From Enterocloster bolteae (GTDB taxonomy: Bacteria; Bacillota; Clostridia; Lachnospirales; Lachnospiraceae): a DNA stretch of 64,000 nucleotides. The notes beneath the pieces were generated by a model, which worked only from the letters and a program-made list of their open reading frames with translations, was not told the origin of the DNA and did not search any database. This document shows, one piece after another, positions 48,433 through 57,730 of the stretch. The position numbers were made by a program, and so were the translations under genes. Every line of letters begins with the position of its first letter. Within the stretch, counting starts at the first letter, position 1. Location of the stretch: contig NZ_CP022464.2 of assembly GCF_002234575.2 (NCBI RefSeq), forward strand, positions 4,030,001 through 4,094,000. The letters run 5' to 3'.

Positions 48433-49839
48433 ATGGACAGCAAAAAAACAGTATACCCCTACATCCCTAACTCCGCGCCGGATGTACAGGCTGAGATGAT
48501 GGCTGAGGTGGGAATCAGTGATGTAATGGAGCTCTACGAAGAAATACCGGAGGCCATCCGCTACCAGGGTGCTTTAAATCTGCCGGAGGCCATTCCGGAT
48601 GAACAGGGAATCAAACGCCATATCGAAGGCATCCTGTCAAAAAACAAAAACTGCAATGAATTCTCCAACTTCATGGGAGCCGGCTGCGCCCAGCACTATG
48701 TGCCGGCTGTCTGCGATGAAATTGCATCCAGGGGAGAGCTTCTGACCACTTACGGAGCCGAGACATGGGCCGACCATGGAAAATACCAGATATTCTTTGA
48801 ATACCAGAGCCTGATGGCAGAGCTGTTAGACATGTCCTTCCTGACCGTCCCATGCCACTGCGGCGGTCAGGCATCAGCCACAGGCCTTCGCATGGCCTGC
48901 CGTATCACCGGAAGGAACAAGGTCCTCCTTCCCCATACCATGAACCGTCAGAACCTGGCTCTGGTGCGCAATTACCTGAAAATGATAGATGCGGACCAGG
49001 AAATTAAGATTGAACTGATAGCCTGCCGCAGCGATACCGGAATGCTGGACCTGGAAGACCTTAAATCCAGGCTGGACCAGGATACGGCAGCTGTCTACAT
49101 TGAAAATCCAACCTTTCTGGGCATCATCGAAACCCAGGGTGAGGAAATCGGGAAGCTGGCAAAGGCTGCGGGAGCCGAATTCATCGTGTATACGGACCCC
49201 ATTTCCCTGGGCGTGCTGGAGGCTCCTGCCAACTACGGCGCTACCATCTGTGTGGGCGACCTTCACGGACTGGGCCTTCATCTGAACTTTGGCGGCGGCC
49301 AGGCAGGTTTTATTGCCAGCCATGACGATATGCGCTATATCACGGAATTCAAGGAGCTGGTGGACGGAATGGTGGAGACCACGGTACCCGGGGAACAGGG
49401 CTATTCGGTTGTGCTCATCGAGCGCACCCACTATGCCATGAGGGAAAACGGAAAAGAATTTACCGGAACCCAGAACAATCTGTGGACCGCGCCCGTGGCT
49501 GTTTACCTGTCCCTCATGGGCCCGAAAGGCATGGAGGAAATCGGCCATACCATTATGACCAACGCAAAATACGCAGCCAAAAAACTGGCTGGGATTCCCG
49601 GCGTATCACTCCGGTTTCCATCTGTGTTCTTCAAGGAATTTGTGGTGAATTTCGATAAAACCGGCAAAACAGTGGAGGAAATCAATCAGCTGCTGCTCTC
49701 CCGCCAGATTTTTGGCGGCGTGGACCTGTCCCGGGATTATCCAGAACTTGGTCAGAGCGCTCTGTACTGTGTGACCGAGACTGCAGACAAAGAATCCATA
49801 GACCGGCTGGCTGGTGCGTTGCAGGCTATATTAAATTAA
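48433..49839 (+). CDS. gcvPA: Divergent glycine decarboxylase subunit 1 (GcvPA-like)
   Basis: 468 residues, about 20 more than usual. Clear GcvPA features: YIPNSAPDVQAEMMAEVG, NFMGAGCAQHYVPAVCDEI near residue 82, FFEYQSLMAELLDM, and NFGGGQAGFIAS near residue 287. Segments facing the active site differ from the usual form: TTYGAETWADHGKYQ replaces the normal PYQPE-type stretch, CHCGGQASATGLRMA replaces the YDGATA-type loop and LPHTMNRQNL replaces the HP.Y type. It starts with AGGAGG 36 bases after the NAD-kinase-like gene. Likely a PLP decarboxylase half with a changed amino substrate. Confidence 0.82.
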   Translation: MDSKKTVYPYIPNSAPDVQAEMMAEVGISDVMELYEEIPEAIRYQGALNLPEAIPDEQGIKRHIEGILSKNKNCNEFSNFMGAGCAQHYVPAVCDEIASRGELLTTYGAETWADHGKYQIFFEYQSLMAELLDMSFLTVPCHCGGQASATGLRMACRITGRNKVLLPHTMNRQNLALVRNYLKMIDADQEIKIELIACRSDTGMLDLEDLKSRLDQDTAAVYIENPTFLGIIETQGEEIGKLAKAAGAEFIVYTDPISLGVLEAPANYGATICVGDLHGLGLHLNFGGGQAGFIASHDDMRYITEFKELVDGMVETTVPGEQGYSVVLIERTHYAMRENGKEFTGTQNNLWTAPVAVYLSLMGPKGMEEIGHTIMTNAKYAAKKLAGIPGVSLRFPSVFFKEFVVNFDKTGKTVEEINQLLLSRQIFGGVDLSRDYPELGQSALYCVTETADKESIDRLAGALQAILN

Positions 49840-49855
49840 GGGAGGACATTAGAAT

Positions 49856-51448
49856 ATGAAACGAGATTACAGCAAACATTTACGCAGGTTCCATGAAGCA
49901 AAATGGGACGAAGAGCTGATTTTTGATTTGTCCGTTCCCGGACAGAGAGGTGTCAATGTAACAAAGCCAAGTCCACAGATAACAGAAGAAGTGGGCGACG
50001 GCGCCGACGACATTCCTCCCTGCATGAGAAGAAAGACACCCCCGTTCCTGCCTGAGGTACACCAGGCCAGGGTCAACCGCCACTATCTGCGTCTGACCCA
50101 GGAAATTCTGGGCAACGACATTACCCCTGATCTGGGCGAAGGAACCTGTACCATCAAATACAGCCCCAAGGTGCAGGAGCATATTGCCAATACCCATCCC
50201 AACATCATCGACGTACACCCGCTGCAGGATGCATCCACCATCCAGGGCATCCTGGAAATATACAAAAAAACAGAAGAAATGATTTGTGAAATTTCCGGTA
50301 TGGACGCTGCCTGCTGTCACATGGGCGGAGGCGCCGCTGCCTGCTTTGCCGGAGCCAGCGTGATTCGTGCTTATCATGAGGCAAAGGGCAATACCCAGAA
50401 GGATGAAATCATCACCACCATATTCTCTCACCCCTGTGACGCAGGCGCCCCTGCCACCGCAGGTTACAAGGTGATCACCCTGATGAGCGACCCGGAGACA
50501 GGCATGCCCTCCCTGGAAGCCTTCCGGAGCGCCTTGTCAGAGCGCACTGCCGCCATCTTTATCACCAATCCGGAGGATACAGGCATCTTCAATCCCCAGA
50601 TTAAGGAAATCGTGGATGCTGCCCACGAAGCAGGCGCCCTCTGCTACTATGACCAGGCCAATGTAAACGGCATCATGACCATTACCCGTGCAAAGGAAAT
50701 CGGAGCTGATTTAATCCACTACAATCTGCACAAAACCTTCTCCTCCCCTCACGGCGGCATGGGACCCGGCGTTGGTGCTCTCTGTGTCAGGGAACCGTTA
50801 AAGGCATTTCTGCCCGTACCCCGGGTGGAATACGACGGCAAACAGTATTATATGGACTGCAATTGCCCTGAAAGCATTGGAAAGGTCCGCATGTTCATGG
50901 GAAATGCCAACGTAATCCTCCGCGTTTACATGTGGATCCGCCAGTTAGGAGCCGACGGCCTGCGGGAAGCCGCTGTGTGCGCTGTTCTCAACAATCAGTA
51001 TATGATGAAAAAGGTGGGACAGATTAAAGGCGTTAAGATATTCTATGCCGAGGGGAAACGCCGGATTGAACAATGCCGTTACAGCTGGCAGCCCTTAAAA
51101 GAGGACACCGGCTTTGGAACCGTGGATGTGACCAAGCGTCTGGTGGATTTCGGCATGCAGCATTACTGGCAGTCCCACCATCCGTGGATTGTGCCTGAGC
51201 CATTTACGCTGGAGCCTACGGAGTCATTTTCCAAGGATGATTTGGATGAATTCGCGGCCATCCTCAAAGAGATATCCAGGGAATGTTATGAGGAGCCGGA
51301 GACAATAAGGAGCGCTCCCCATAACGCTCCCATCCATAACACCCTGTTGGATGAAGTCATGGATTTTGATAAAATAGCAGTTACATACAGGCAGCTTCGC
51401 AAACGCATGGAAGCCGGCACAATCAGCAAGGATATTCTCGGCCAGTAG
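49856..51448 (+). CDS. gcvPB: Divergent glycine decarboxylase subunit 2 (GcvPB-like)
   Basis: 530 residues, about 40 longer than typical GcvPB. The PLP lysine is in HYNLHKTFSSPHGGMGPG near residue 293, with HPLQDASTIQGILEIY near 122 and the DQANVNG strand near 268. Differences from the norm: the C-terminal part has RIEQCRYSWQPL and HYWQSHHPWIVPEPF where family members usually have HEFVLS and a PPTIYFPLIVPE-like stretch, and an extra tail of about 50 residues follows. GGGAGG precedes the ATG, 16 bases after GcvPA. No gcvT, gcvH or lpd is in the window. Confidence 0.82.
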   Translation: MKRDYSKHLRRFHEAKWDEELIFDLSVPGQRGVNVTKPSPQITEEVGDGADDIPPCMRRKTPPFLPEVHQARVNRHYLRLTQEILGNDITPDLGEGTCTIKYSPKVQEHIANTHPNIIDVHPLQDASTIQGILEIYKKTEEMICEISGMDAACCHMGGGAAACFAGASVIRAYHEAKGNTQKDEIITTIFSHPCDAGAPATAGYKVITLMSDPETGMPSLEAFRSALSERTAAIFITNPEDTGIFNPQIKEIVDAAHEAGALCYYDQANVNGIMTITRAKEIGADLIHYNLHKTFSSPHGGMGPGVGALCVREPLKAFLPVPRVEYDGKQYYMDCNCPESIGKVRMFMGNANVILRVYMWIRQLGADGLREAAVCAVLNNQYMMKKVGQIKGVKIFYAEGKRRIEQCRYSWQPLKEDTGFGTVDVTKRLVDFGMQHYWQSHHPWIVPEPFTLEPTESFSKDDLDEFAAILKEISRECYEEPETIRSAPHNAPIHNTLLDEVMDFDKIAVTYRQLRKRMEAGTISKDILGQ

Positions 51449-51480
51449 CAGGTAAAAGCAAATAAGAGGAGGAAACAAGA

Positions 51481-52893
51481 ATGGAGCACAAAGATAACTA
51501 TGACCGACTATTGCCCATGCCGGTAAAACTGGGTTTTGGTATTGCCAACTTAGGCGACACAGTCATCACTGAGTTTGTAGGAGCATTTTTCATCTTCTTT
51601 CTGACAAATATCGCAGGCGTGCGGCCTGCCCTGGCCGGTACCATTGTCTTTCTGGGAGTTATGTGGGATGCCATCAGCGATCCCATCATAGGAACCATGT
51701 CAGACCGGTGCACACTGGAAGCCGGGCGCAGACGTCCGTTCCTGCTGATATCCACCGTGCCCCTGATCCTGCTGACTACCATGATGTTCACAAAAGTGAA
51801 CTTTTCAGCTAATTTAAAGTTTGTATATTTCGTTGTTGTGTCTGTGTTTTACTGGACCGCTTACACCCTGTTCAATATTCCCTACCTGTCACTGGGTTCT
51901 GAGCTGACCACCAACAACGATGAAAAGACCCGCGCGTCCTCCATACGCCAGGTATTCGGCACCTGCGGCCTGTTCTTTGCCAACGCCCTGCCCATGATAC
52001 TGGTGAGCCTGTTTAAGGGCCAGGGAATCAGCGAGGAACGTGCCTGGACGTTTGCAGCCCTCACACTGGGCGCCATAGCAGGTACTGCCATCTTTATCAC
52101 ATGGCGCGCCACCAGGGGATGGGAAATCAAATATCCGCCCCAGAGCAAGGATGAGCCCATTTTCAAGAGTCTGGGCAAGGTGCTGACGTATAAGCCTTAC
52201 ATTTTGGTGATTGTGGCCTCCTTCCTCTTCTATTTTGCATTCAACACCTGCAATGCCAGCGTTATTTACAATACCATCGTGGTGGTGGGCGCAACTGAGG
52301 CAGATACGGCTGTTGTGTATCTGGCAGGCACCATTGTGGGAGTTATCCTGTCCGTACTCATCGGAAAGCTGGCTGTTGTGTTTGATAAAAAATGGGTCTT
52401 TATCACCTTCATGGCCATTGCGGGCTTTGCCCTGGTGATATTCAAATTTGTGGGCTTCCACAGCATCACGGACCAGGTTATCCAGTTCTGTATGGCGCAC
52501 TTTGCCATTATAGGCTTCCTGGTGCTCAGCTATAACCTGCTCTACGACGTATGTGAGGTTTATGAGTTTAAGACAGGGGAGATGCTCACCGGGGTCATGA
52601 TTTCCTACTTCTCATTTTTCATCAAGCTGGGCAAGGCAACCGCGCTCCAGGCAGTGGGAATCCTTCTGGACCTGGGCGGCTACGACGCGTCGCTCACCAT
52701 ACAGCCGGACAGCGCCAAAGCCGCTGTCACCAATATGGCTTCCATCATCCCCGGATGCCTGATGCTTCTGTGCGCGCTGGTTGTTTGTTTCTATCCCATA
52801 AACAGAGTCCGCTTCCGCGCCATGCAGAACGCCAGAAAACTTAAGGATGAGGGGAAAGCTTACTCAACAAGTGAATTCGACCGTATTCTGTAG
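51481..52893 (+). CDS. GPH-family (MelB-like) symporter
   Basis: 470 residues, 12 hydrophobic helices. GPH features: KLGFGIANLGDTVITEF at the start, DAISDPIIGTMSDR near residue 62 (cation site Asp residues), and GRRRPFLL after it. GAGGAGG precedes the ATG, 32 bases after GcvPB, so it is in the same operon. Most relatives carry glycosides or uronates with Na+ or H+; here the partner enzymes suggest an amino compound. A terminator follows. Confidence 0.86.
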   Translation: MEHKDNYDRLLPMPVKLGFGIANLGDTVITEFVGAFFIFFLTNIAGVRPALAGTIVFLGVMWDAISDPIIGTMSDRCTLEAGRRRPFLLISTVPLILLTTMMFTKVNFSANLKFVYFVVVSVFYWTAYTLFNIPYLSLGSELTTNNDEKTRASSIRQVFGTCGLFFANALPMILVSLFKGQGISEERAWTFAALTLGAIAGTAIFITWRATRGWEIKYPPQSKDEPIFKSLGKVLTYKPYILVIVASFLFYFAFNTCNASVIYNTIVVVGATEADTAVVYLAGTIVGVILSVLIGKLAVVFDKKWVFITFMAIAGFALVIFKFVGFHSITDQVIQFCMAHFAIIGFLVLSYNLLYDVCEVYEFKTGEMLTGVMISYFSFFIKLGKATALQAVGILLDLGGYDASLTIQPDSAKAAVTNMASIIPGCLMLLCALVVCFYPINRVRFRAMQNARKLKDEGKAYSTSEFDRIL

Positions 52894-52958
52894 TGTCTGA
52901 CAGGTTTTGCAAAGATGAATCTCTACCCATAAGAAATTCTACCCATAAAAAATGGCAG

Positions 52959-52989
52959 AAAAAGGGACGGAAAATATCCGCCCCTTTTT
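52959..52989. terminator. Bidirectional terminator between the GPH carrier and malic enzyme
   Basis: AAAAAGGGACGG (52959-52970) pairs with CCGCCCCTTTTT (52978-52989) with one mismatch. It serves both converging genes. Confidence 0.88.
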
Positions 52990-52997
52990 AGTATGTT

Positions 52998-54242
52998 CTA
53001 TTCCCGGCCCTGCTTTACCTCCCCGGCCGCCTTCACTGCCGCAGGCTTCACCGCATCCCACTTCGCCGCATCCCTCTTCGCCGCATCCCTCTTAACCGCT
53101 GCCCTTTTCACCGCCTCAGCCACTGCCTTAGCCACACGTTCATCAAAAGCAGAAGGAATGATATACTCCTCCCCCAGTTCTTCACCGCTGACCAGGCCCG
53201 CAATCCCGTAAGCTGCCGCCAGCTTCATGCCGCAGGTGATGTCCCTGGCCCGGCAGTCCAGGGCTCCGCGGAATAATCCTGGAAATACAAGCACATTGTT
53301 AATCTGGTTGGGGCAGTCGCTCCTCCCGGTAGCCATGACGCGGGCTCCGGCTTCCTTTGCTTCCTCATACATAATTTCAGGCACTGGATTTGCCATGGCA
53401 AACACTATGGCATCTTTTTTCATGGTTCTTACCATGTCCTTTGATACCACGCCTGCTGCCGAGACACCGATAAAAACATCCGCGCCGGCAATGACATCCT
53501 CAAGCCGCCCCTTTTCCTTCCTTACGTTGGTCATCAGGGAAAGCTTTTCTTTATGTCCATCCATCTTTTCGCGGCCGGGACACAGCGCCCCGTGCTCATC
53601 GCAGACAATCAGGTCCTTGACCCCTGCACCAAGCAGCATCTCAGTGATAGCCGTGCCGGCGCTTCCCGGCCCGTTTACAATGACCTTAATCCCATCCATC
53701 TGCTTTCCTGTCAGCTTGAGGGCATTGATCAGGGCGGCCGTGGCCACAATGGCGGTGCCGTGCTGGTCATCATGGAAAACAGGAATATCCAGCTCACGCT
53801 CCAGCCGCTGCTCAATTTCAAAACAGCGGGGCGCGCTTATATCCTCCAGATTGATGCCTCCGAATGTGGGGGCGATCCGCTTTACAGTCTCTATTATTTC
53901 CTCTGTGTCCCTGGTATCCAGACAGATGGGGACCGCGTCCACGCCGCCGAATTTTTTAAAGAGGACGGCTTTTCCCTCCATGACCGGCATGGCGGCCTCC
54001 GGGCCGATATCTCCCAGTCCCAGCACAGCGGTTCCGTCCGTCACCACGGCCACCAGGTTGCCTTTTGCCGTATAGGTGTATGCCTCGCTCTTGTCCTCCT
54101 TAATTTTCAGACAGGGGGCAGCCACCCCCGGTGTATATGCTGTGCTCAGCTCATCCCTTGTGGTTAAAGGAATCTTGCTTGCCATCTCCAGTTTGCCGTG
54201 ATTTTCCCGGTGCATTTTTAAAGCCGCCTCTGCATAATCCAT
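52998..54242 (-). CDS. NAD(P)-dependent malic enzyme with repeat tail
   Basis: 414 residues; the catalytic protein accounts for about 375. LSTAYTPGVAAPCLKI near residue 30, VTDGTAVLGLGDIGP near 70, metal site VPVFHDDQHGTAIV (written IPVFHDDQHGTAIV here) near 155, and VNGPGSAGTAI Rossmann loop near 190. It makes pyruvate from malate and CO2. The last 40 residues are an Ala/Lys/Arg/Asp repeat (AVKRDAAKRDAAKWDAVK) from 15-base DNA units, not seen in normal malic enzymes. It follows aspartase by 33 bases; together they convert aspartate-derived fumarate (through fumarase elsewhere) to pyruvate. Confidence 0.92.
   Translation of the reverse strand: MDYAEAALKMHRENHGKLEMASKIPLTTRDELSTAYTPGVAAPCLKIKEDKSEAYTYTAKGNLVAVVTDGTAVLGLGDIGPEAAMPVMEGKAVLFKKFGGVDAVPICLDTRDTEEIIETVKRIAPTFGGINLEDISAPRCFEIEQRLERELDIPVFHDDQHGTAIVATAALINALKLTGKQMDGIKVIVNGPGSAGTAITEMLLGAGVKDLIVCDEHGALCPGREKMDGHKEKLSLMTNVRKEKGRLEDVIAGADVFIGVSAAGVVSKDMVRTMKKDAIVFAMANPVPEIMYEEAKEAGARVMATGRSDCPNQINNVLVFPGLFRGALDCRARDITCGMKLAAAYGIAGLVSGEELGEEYIIPSAFDERVAKAVAEAVKRAAVKRDAAKRDAAKWDAVKPAAVKAAGEVKQGRE
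53031..53105 (-). repeat. 15-base tandem repeat at the 3' end of the malic enzyme gene
   Basis: Five 15-base units; 53061-53075 and 53076-53090 are identical (CTTCGCCGCATCCCT on the plus strand), the others differ by 1-4 bases. Frame is kept, giving five-residue steps. Confidence 0.9.
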
Positions 54243-54275
54243 ATCCCGTGCCTCCCCGCGTCATTTTGTTCCGTA

Positions 54276-55718
54276 CTATTTTTCATCTATATTATTCTTC
54301 ATCAGCAGCTCTTTACCCGATATTCCGGGCTCAGTCATCCGCACCGGATCCAGGATATGGTCCAGCTCCTCCTCATCCAGCAGTCCCTCCTGGAGAATTA
54401 TGCTTCTCACAGACGTACCGGTCTGAAGGGCCTTCTTGGAAATATCCGCCGCCTTCTCATATCCCACATGGGGAGAAAGGGCCGTAATGACTCCAATGCT
54501 GTTTTCCACCAGGGAGCGGCATCTCTCCTCATTGGCCGTGATGCCGGATACGCAGTTGTCCACAAATGTCCTGACCGCATAGGCCAGAGTGTCGATGGAC
54601 TGGAACATACAGTAGAAAATAATGGGCTCAAAGGCATTCAGCTCCAGCTGTCCAGCTTCCGCCGCCATGGTGATGGTCAGGTCATTTCCAATGATGTTAA
54701 AGGCAACCTGGTTTACCACCTCCGGTATGACGGGATTGACCTTGCCCGGCATGATAGAAGATCCGTTCTGCCTAACCGGAAGATTGATTTCATTAAAGCC
54801 TGCTTTTGGTCCTGAGGACATCAGTCTGAGGTCGTTGGCAATCTTGGACAGCGTCACCGCACAGGCCTTGATTGCGCCCGATACAGCCACAAAGGGATCC
54901 AGATTCTGGGTGGCGTCAATCAGGTCAAAGGCCTGCACAAACTCCATGTTGGACACTTCCGCAAGATTGGGAACGATTCTTCTCAGATAGGCTTCATCCG
55001 CATTGATTCCTGTCCCAATGGCAGTGCCGCCCATATTTAAGGTGCACATCTCCTCCATGGCCTTGTCCATACGGCGGATATCCCGCATGACAGCTACCGA
55101 GTACGCCTTGAATTCCTGCCCCAGACGGATGGGCACAGCGTCCTGCATCTGGGTGCGCCCCATCTTGATCACATGGTCAAATTCCTCCGCCTTATGGCTA
55201 AACTCCCTGTGAAGGCGCATAAGCTCTGATTTCAGGTTTTTTAACAGCCGCAGGGAAGTCATCTTGCCGGCCGTGGGAATCACATCATTGGTGGACTGTC
55301 CGCAGTTCACATGGTCGTTGGGGCTGACTATAAAGTAATCACCCTTCTGGCCGCCCAGAATCTCGATGGCGCGGTTGGCAATCACCTCGTTGGCATTCAT
55401 GTTCAGGGATGTGCCAGCCCCGCCCTGAATGGGGTCAACAATAAAGTCCTCATGGAACCTGCCTTCCAGAATCTCGTCGCATGCCTGTACAATTGCCTCC
55501 GCCGTCTTTTTTTCCAGCAGCCCGATTTCGCAGTTGGTGATTGCCGCCGCCTTTTTTATGTATGCAAGACTGTTGATGATTTCCGGGTGCATATTCAGAC
55601 CAGTAATCTGGAAATTCTCTGCCGCGCGCATGGATTGAACCCCATAGTATACATTTTCCGGCACATCCTTTGCGCCCACTGAATCCATTTCCACCCTGTA
55701 ATCTTTTCTTCCGTCCAT
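54276..55718 (-). CDS. aspA: Aspartate ammonia-lyase
   Basis: 480 residues. Fumarase/aspartase superfamily: VPENVYYGVQSMRAAENF near residue 20, SPNDHVNCGQSTND near 137, and the signature GSSIMPGKVNPV near residue 320 with the catalytic Ser loop. GTGINADEAYL fits aspartase more than fumarase. The ATG at 55718 is used because GGGAGG is 10 bases away; the ATG at 55796 overlaps the promoter. It releases ammonia and fumarate from aspartate. Divergent from a LysR gene. Confidence 0.92.
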   Translation of the reverse strand: MDGRKDYRVEMDSVGAKDVPENVYYGVQSMRAAENFQITGLNMHPEIINSLAYIKKAAAITNCEIGLLEKKTAEAIVQACDEILEGRFHEDFIVDPIQGGAGTSLNMNANEVIANRAIEILGGQKGDYFIVSPNDHVNCGQSTNDVIPTAGKMTSLRLLKNLKSELMRLHREFSHKAEEFDHVIKMGRTQMQDAVPIRLGQEFKAYSVAVMRDIRRMDKAMEEMCTLNMGGTAIGTGINADEAYLRRIVPNLAEVSNMEFVQAFDLIDATQNLDPFVAVSGAIKACAVTLSKIANDLRLMSSGPKAGFNEINLPVRQNGSSIMPGKVNPVIPEVVNQVAFNIIGNDLTITMAAEAGQLELNAFEPIIFYCMFQSIDTLAYAVRTFVDNCVSGITANEERCRSLVENSIGVITALSPHVGYEKAADISKKALQTGTSVRSIILQEGLLDEEELDHILDPVRMTEPGISGKELLMKNNIDEK

Positions 55719-55747
55719 TTTAACGAAACCTCCCATATACGAATGAT

Positions 55748-55768
55748 ATAATATCAAGTTGATGTTAT
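55748..55768. promoter_or_regulatory. 21-base LysR-type dyad at the aspA promoter
   Basis: ATAATATCAA and TTGATGTTAT flank a central G; only one of ten base pairs is mismatched. It abuts the aspA -10 hexamer, within the 143-base divergent region shared with the LysR gene. Confidence 0.65.
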
Positions 55769-55796
55769 TATAAGGCTGGGTTATAATATAATCCAA
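55767..55796 (-). promoter_or_regulatory. Promoter of aspA
   Basis: Minus-strand TTGGAT (55791-55796), 18-base spacer, TATAAT (55767-55772), about 50 bases before the ATG at 55718. Confidence 0.65.
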
Positions 55797-55861
55797 TACA
55801 TATGGTTCTATATTGATTATAACTTTGAAAGTATACTTTTTGGAAAATAAAGGGGGATGTT

Positions 55862-56812
55862 ATGTTTCAGGGAATGGAATACATCTACACGGTCTATCAG
55901 GAAAAAAGCTTTTCCAAAGCAGCCAGGAAGCTGTTCATATCACAGCCCTCCTTAAGCGCCACCGTAAAAAGAGTTGAGGAACACATAGGCTATCCTATTT
56001 TTGACAGAAGTACAAAGCCCCTGACCCTCACTGAGTTCGGCAAACGGTATATCAGCTCTGTGGAACAAATCATCTCCGTAGAACATGAATTCAGCAGCTT
56101 CATGAATGACTGGGGCGGATTAAAAACAGGAAAACTGGTTCTGGGCGGCAGCAGTCTTTTTTCATCATGGGTGCTTCCTCCTCTGATTGGCAGCTTTACA
56201 CGGCAGTTTCCCATGGTAAAGGTGGAATTGATGGAAGAAAATACATCGGAACTCAAATTACTGCTGCAAAACGGCGGAATCGACCTTATGATTGATAACT
56301 GCCAGTTGGACAAGACTGCCTTTGACAGCCGTGTCTACCGAACGGAATACCTGCTTCTGGCAGTGCCGGCAGCCCTTGACGTAAACAGGGAAGCAGCCCG
56401 GTACCAGATTCCTCTTGAAATGATTCATGACGCTTCCTTCCTGGACAGCAGCATTGCGCCTGTTCCCCTGGAGCGGTTCAGCGGGGAGCCTTATATCATG
56501 CTTAAGCCGGATAATGATACCAGAAAACGGGCGGTGAAAATCCTGGCCGGCCATAACATTACCCCTGACATCCGGTTTGAACTGGACCAGCAGCTTACAT
56601 CCTACAACATCACCTGTTCCGGAATGGGCATATCCTTCATCAGCGATACTCTGATTAAACAGGTCCCCTTCCACCCCGGCGTGGTGTACTATAAGCTGGA
56701 CGGCAGCCTCTGCCAGAGGAATCTGTATTTTTACTGGAAAAACGGACGGTATTTCAGCCGGGCCATGGAGGAATTCCTCAATATAGCAAAAGGGGATGCA
56801 AAACCAGCGTAA
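55862..56812 (+). CDS. LysR-family transcriptional regulator (CysB/AlsR-like)
   Basis: 316 residues. Winged helix at residues 1-60 (YTVYQEKSFSKAARKLFISQPSLSATVKRVE), effector domain from about residue 90 (GKLVLGGSSLFSSWVLPPL, ELKLLLQNGGIDLMID, SCSGMGISFISD-like segment CSGMGISFISD near 258). GGGGG lies 6-9 bases before the ATG. The probable target is the divergent aspA-malic enzyme operon through the 21-base dyad. Confidence 0.9.
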   Translation: MFQGMEYIYTVYQEKSFSKAARKLFISQPSLSATVKRVEEHIGYPIFDRSTKPLTLTEFGKRYISSVEQIISVEHEFSSFMNDWGGLKTGKLVLGGSSLFSSWVLPPLIGSFTRQFPMVKVELMEENTSELKLLLQNGGIDLMIDNCQLDKTAFDSRVYRTEYLLLAVPAALDVNREAARYQIPLEMIHDASFLDSSIAPVPLERFSGEPYIMLKPDNDTRKRAVKILAGHNITPDIRFELDQQLTSYNITCSGMGISFISDTLIKQVPFHPGVVYYKLDGSLCQRNLYFYWKNGRYFSRAMEEFLNIAKGDAKPA

Positions 56813-56836
56813 GCCGGTACTGCATCCCTCTTTATT
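56793..56836 (+). terminator. Terminator of the second LysR gene
   Basis: GGGATGCA (56793-56800) pairs with TGCATCCC (56821-56828), followed by TCTTTATTT. The left arm lies inside the last codons of the gene. Confidence 0.7.
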
Positions 56837-56844
56837 TCATATTA

Positions 56845-57711
56845 TTATCTTCCGCTCCCCTGCCCCGCAGAGCCGAACAGCCTCATCTTTTCCATCACGG
56901 ACCGTTTCACCGCCTCTATCTCAGGCAGTATCATATCCGTAAGTCCTATTCCTTCCCTGTATCCGCTGCCTGCGGCCCTGGCCCCGGCCTGGTTGATATC
57001 TGTAAAAATATTGACCTTGCTGATTCCCCGTTCAACCGCTGTCCTGAAATCAGAGTCAGACAGACCGGATCCGCCGTGAAGGACCAGAGGTGTGGAAATG
57101 GTTTCTGCAATTTCCGAAATCCGGTCAAAATCCAGCTTAGGCGGAAGCTTATAGGCTCCATGGGCCGTGCCCACGGCAATGGCCAGTGCATCTGCCCCGG
57201 TCCGGTCAATGAAGTCCCGCGCCTGGACCGGATCCGTGTAAAACTGCGACGGTTCGGCCCCAGGGCCGCTTCCTTCAGCGCTTCCTCCTTCATTATCCCC
57301 TACATGGCCCAGCTCCGCCTCAATGGAAGCACCAAAGGAATGAGCTGTTTCAGCCATCTTTTTTACATGCTCCATATTGTCCCCGTAGTCCATAGTGGAA
57401 CAGTCGTACATAATGGAGCTGAATCCCAGTTCCAGAGCCAGCCTGCATGTCTCCTCCCTCAGGCCGTGATCCAAATGCACCACCACCGGAACCGACGCCC
57501 TCTCTGCCATGGGAATCAGAAGGTTTGCCAGGTCCTCTAAGGGACCATAGGGCAGCAGTACCTCTGCTGTTCCGATGATAACAGGGGAATCCAGTTCCTC
57601 GGCAGCCTCCATCACGCCTCTGGCCAGCTCCAGGTTGACCGTGTTAAACAGTCCCACCGCATACTTCCCCTTCCTGGCGGGAACCAATACATCATTTAAG
57701 TTTACCAGCAT
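56845..57711 (-). CDS. Class II fructose-bisphosphate aldolase family
   Basis: 288 residues. Zinc aldolase: VVHLDHG near residue 83 (His and Asp), IEAELGHVGDNEGG near residue 132, IAVGTAHGAYK near 178 (zinc His) and LVLHGGSGLSDSDF near 208 (third His and phosphate loop). Members include fructose-, tagatose- and other ketose-bisphosphate aldolases. AAAGGA precedes the ATG. Last gene of the sugar operon; it would split the phosphorylated product of the PfkB kinase into two trioses. Confidence 0.92.
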   Translation of the reverse strand: MLVNLNDVLVPARKGKYAVGLFNTVNLELARGVMEAAEELDSPVIIGTAEVLLPYGPLEDLANLLIPMAERASVPVVVHLDHGLREETCRLALELGFSSIMYDCSTMDYGDNMEHVKKMAETAHSFGASIEAELGHVGDNEGGSAEGSGPGAEPSQFYTDPVQARDFIDRTGADALAIAVGTAHGAYKLPPKLDFDRISEIAETISTPLVLHGGSGLSDSDFRTAVERGISKVNIFTDINQAGARAAGSGYREGIGLTDMILPEIEAVKRSVMEKMRLFGSAGQGSGR

Positions 57712-57730
57712 TGTCCTTTACCTGTCCTTC

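Noticed and set aside
48874..49548. 224-codon minus-strand frame
   Set aside because: Antisense to the GcvPA-like gene with no ribosome site or domain.
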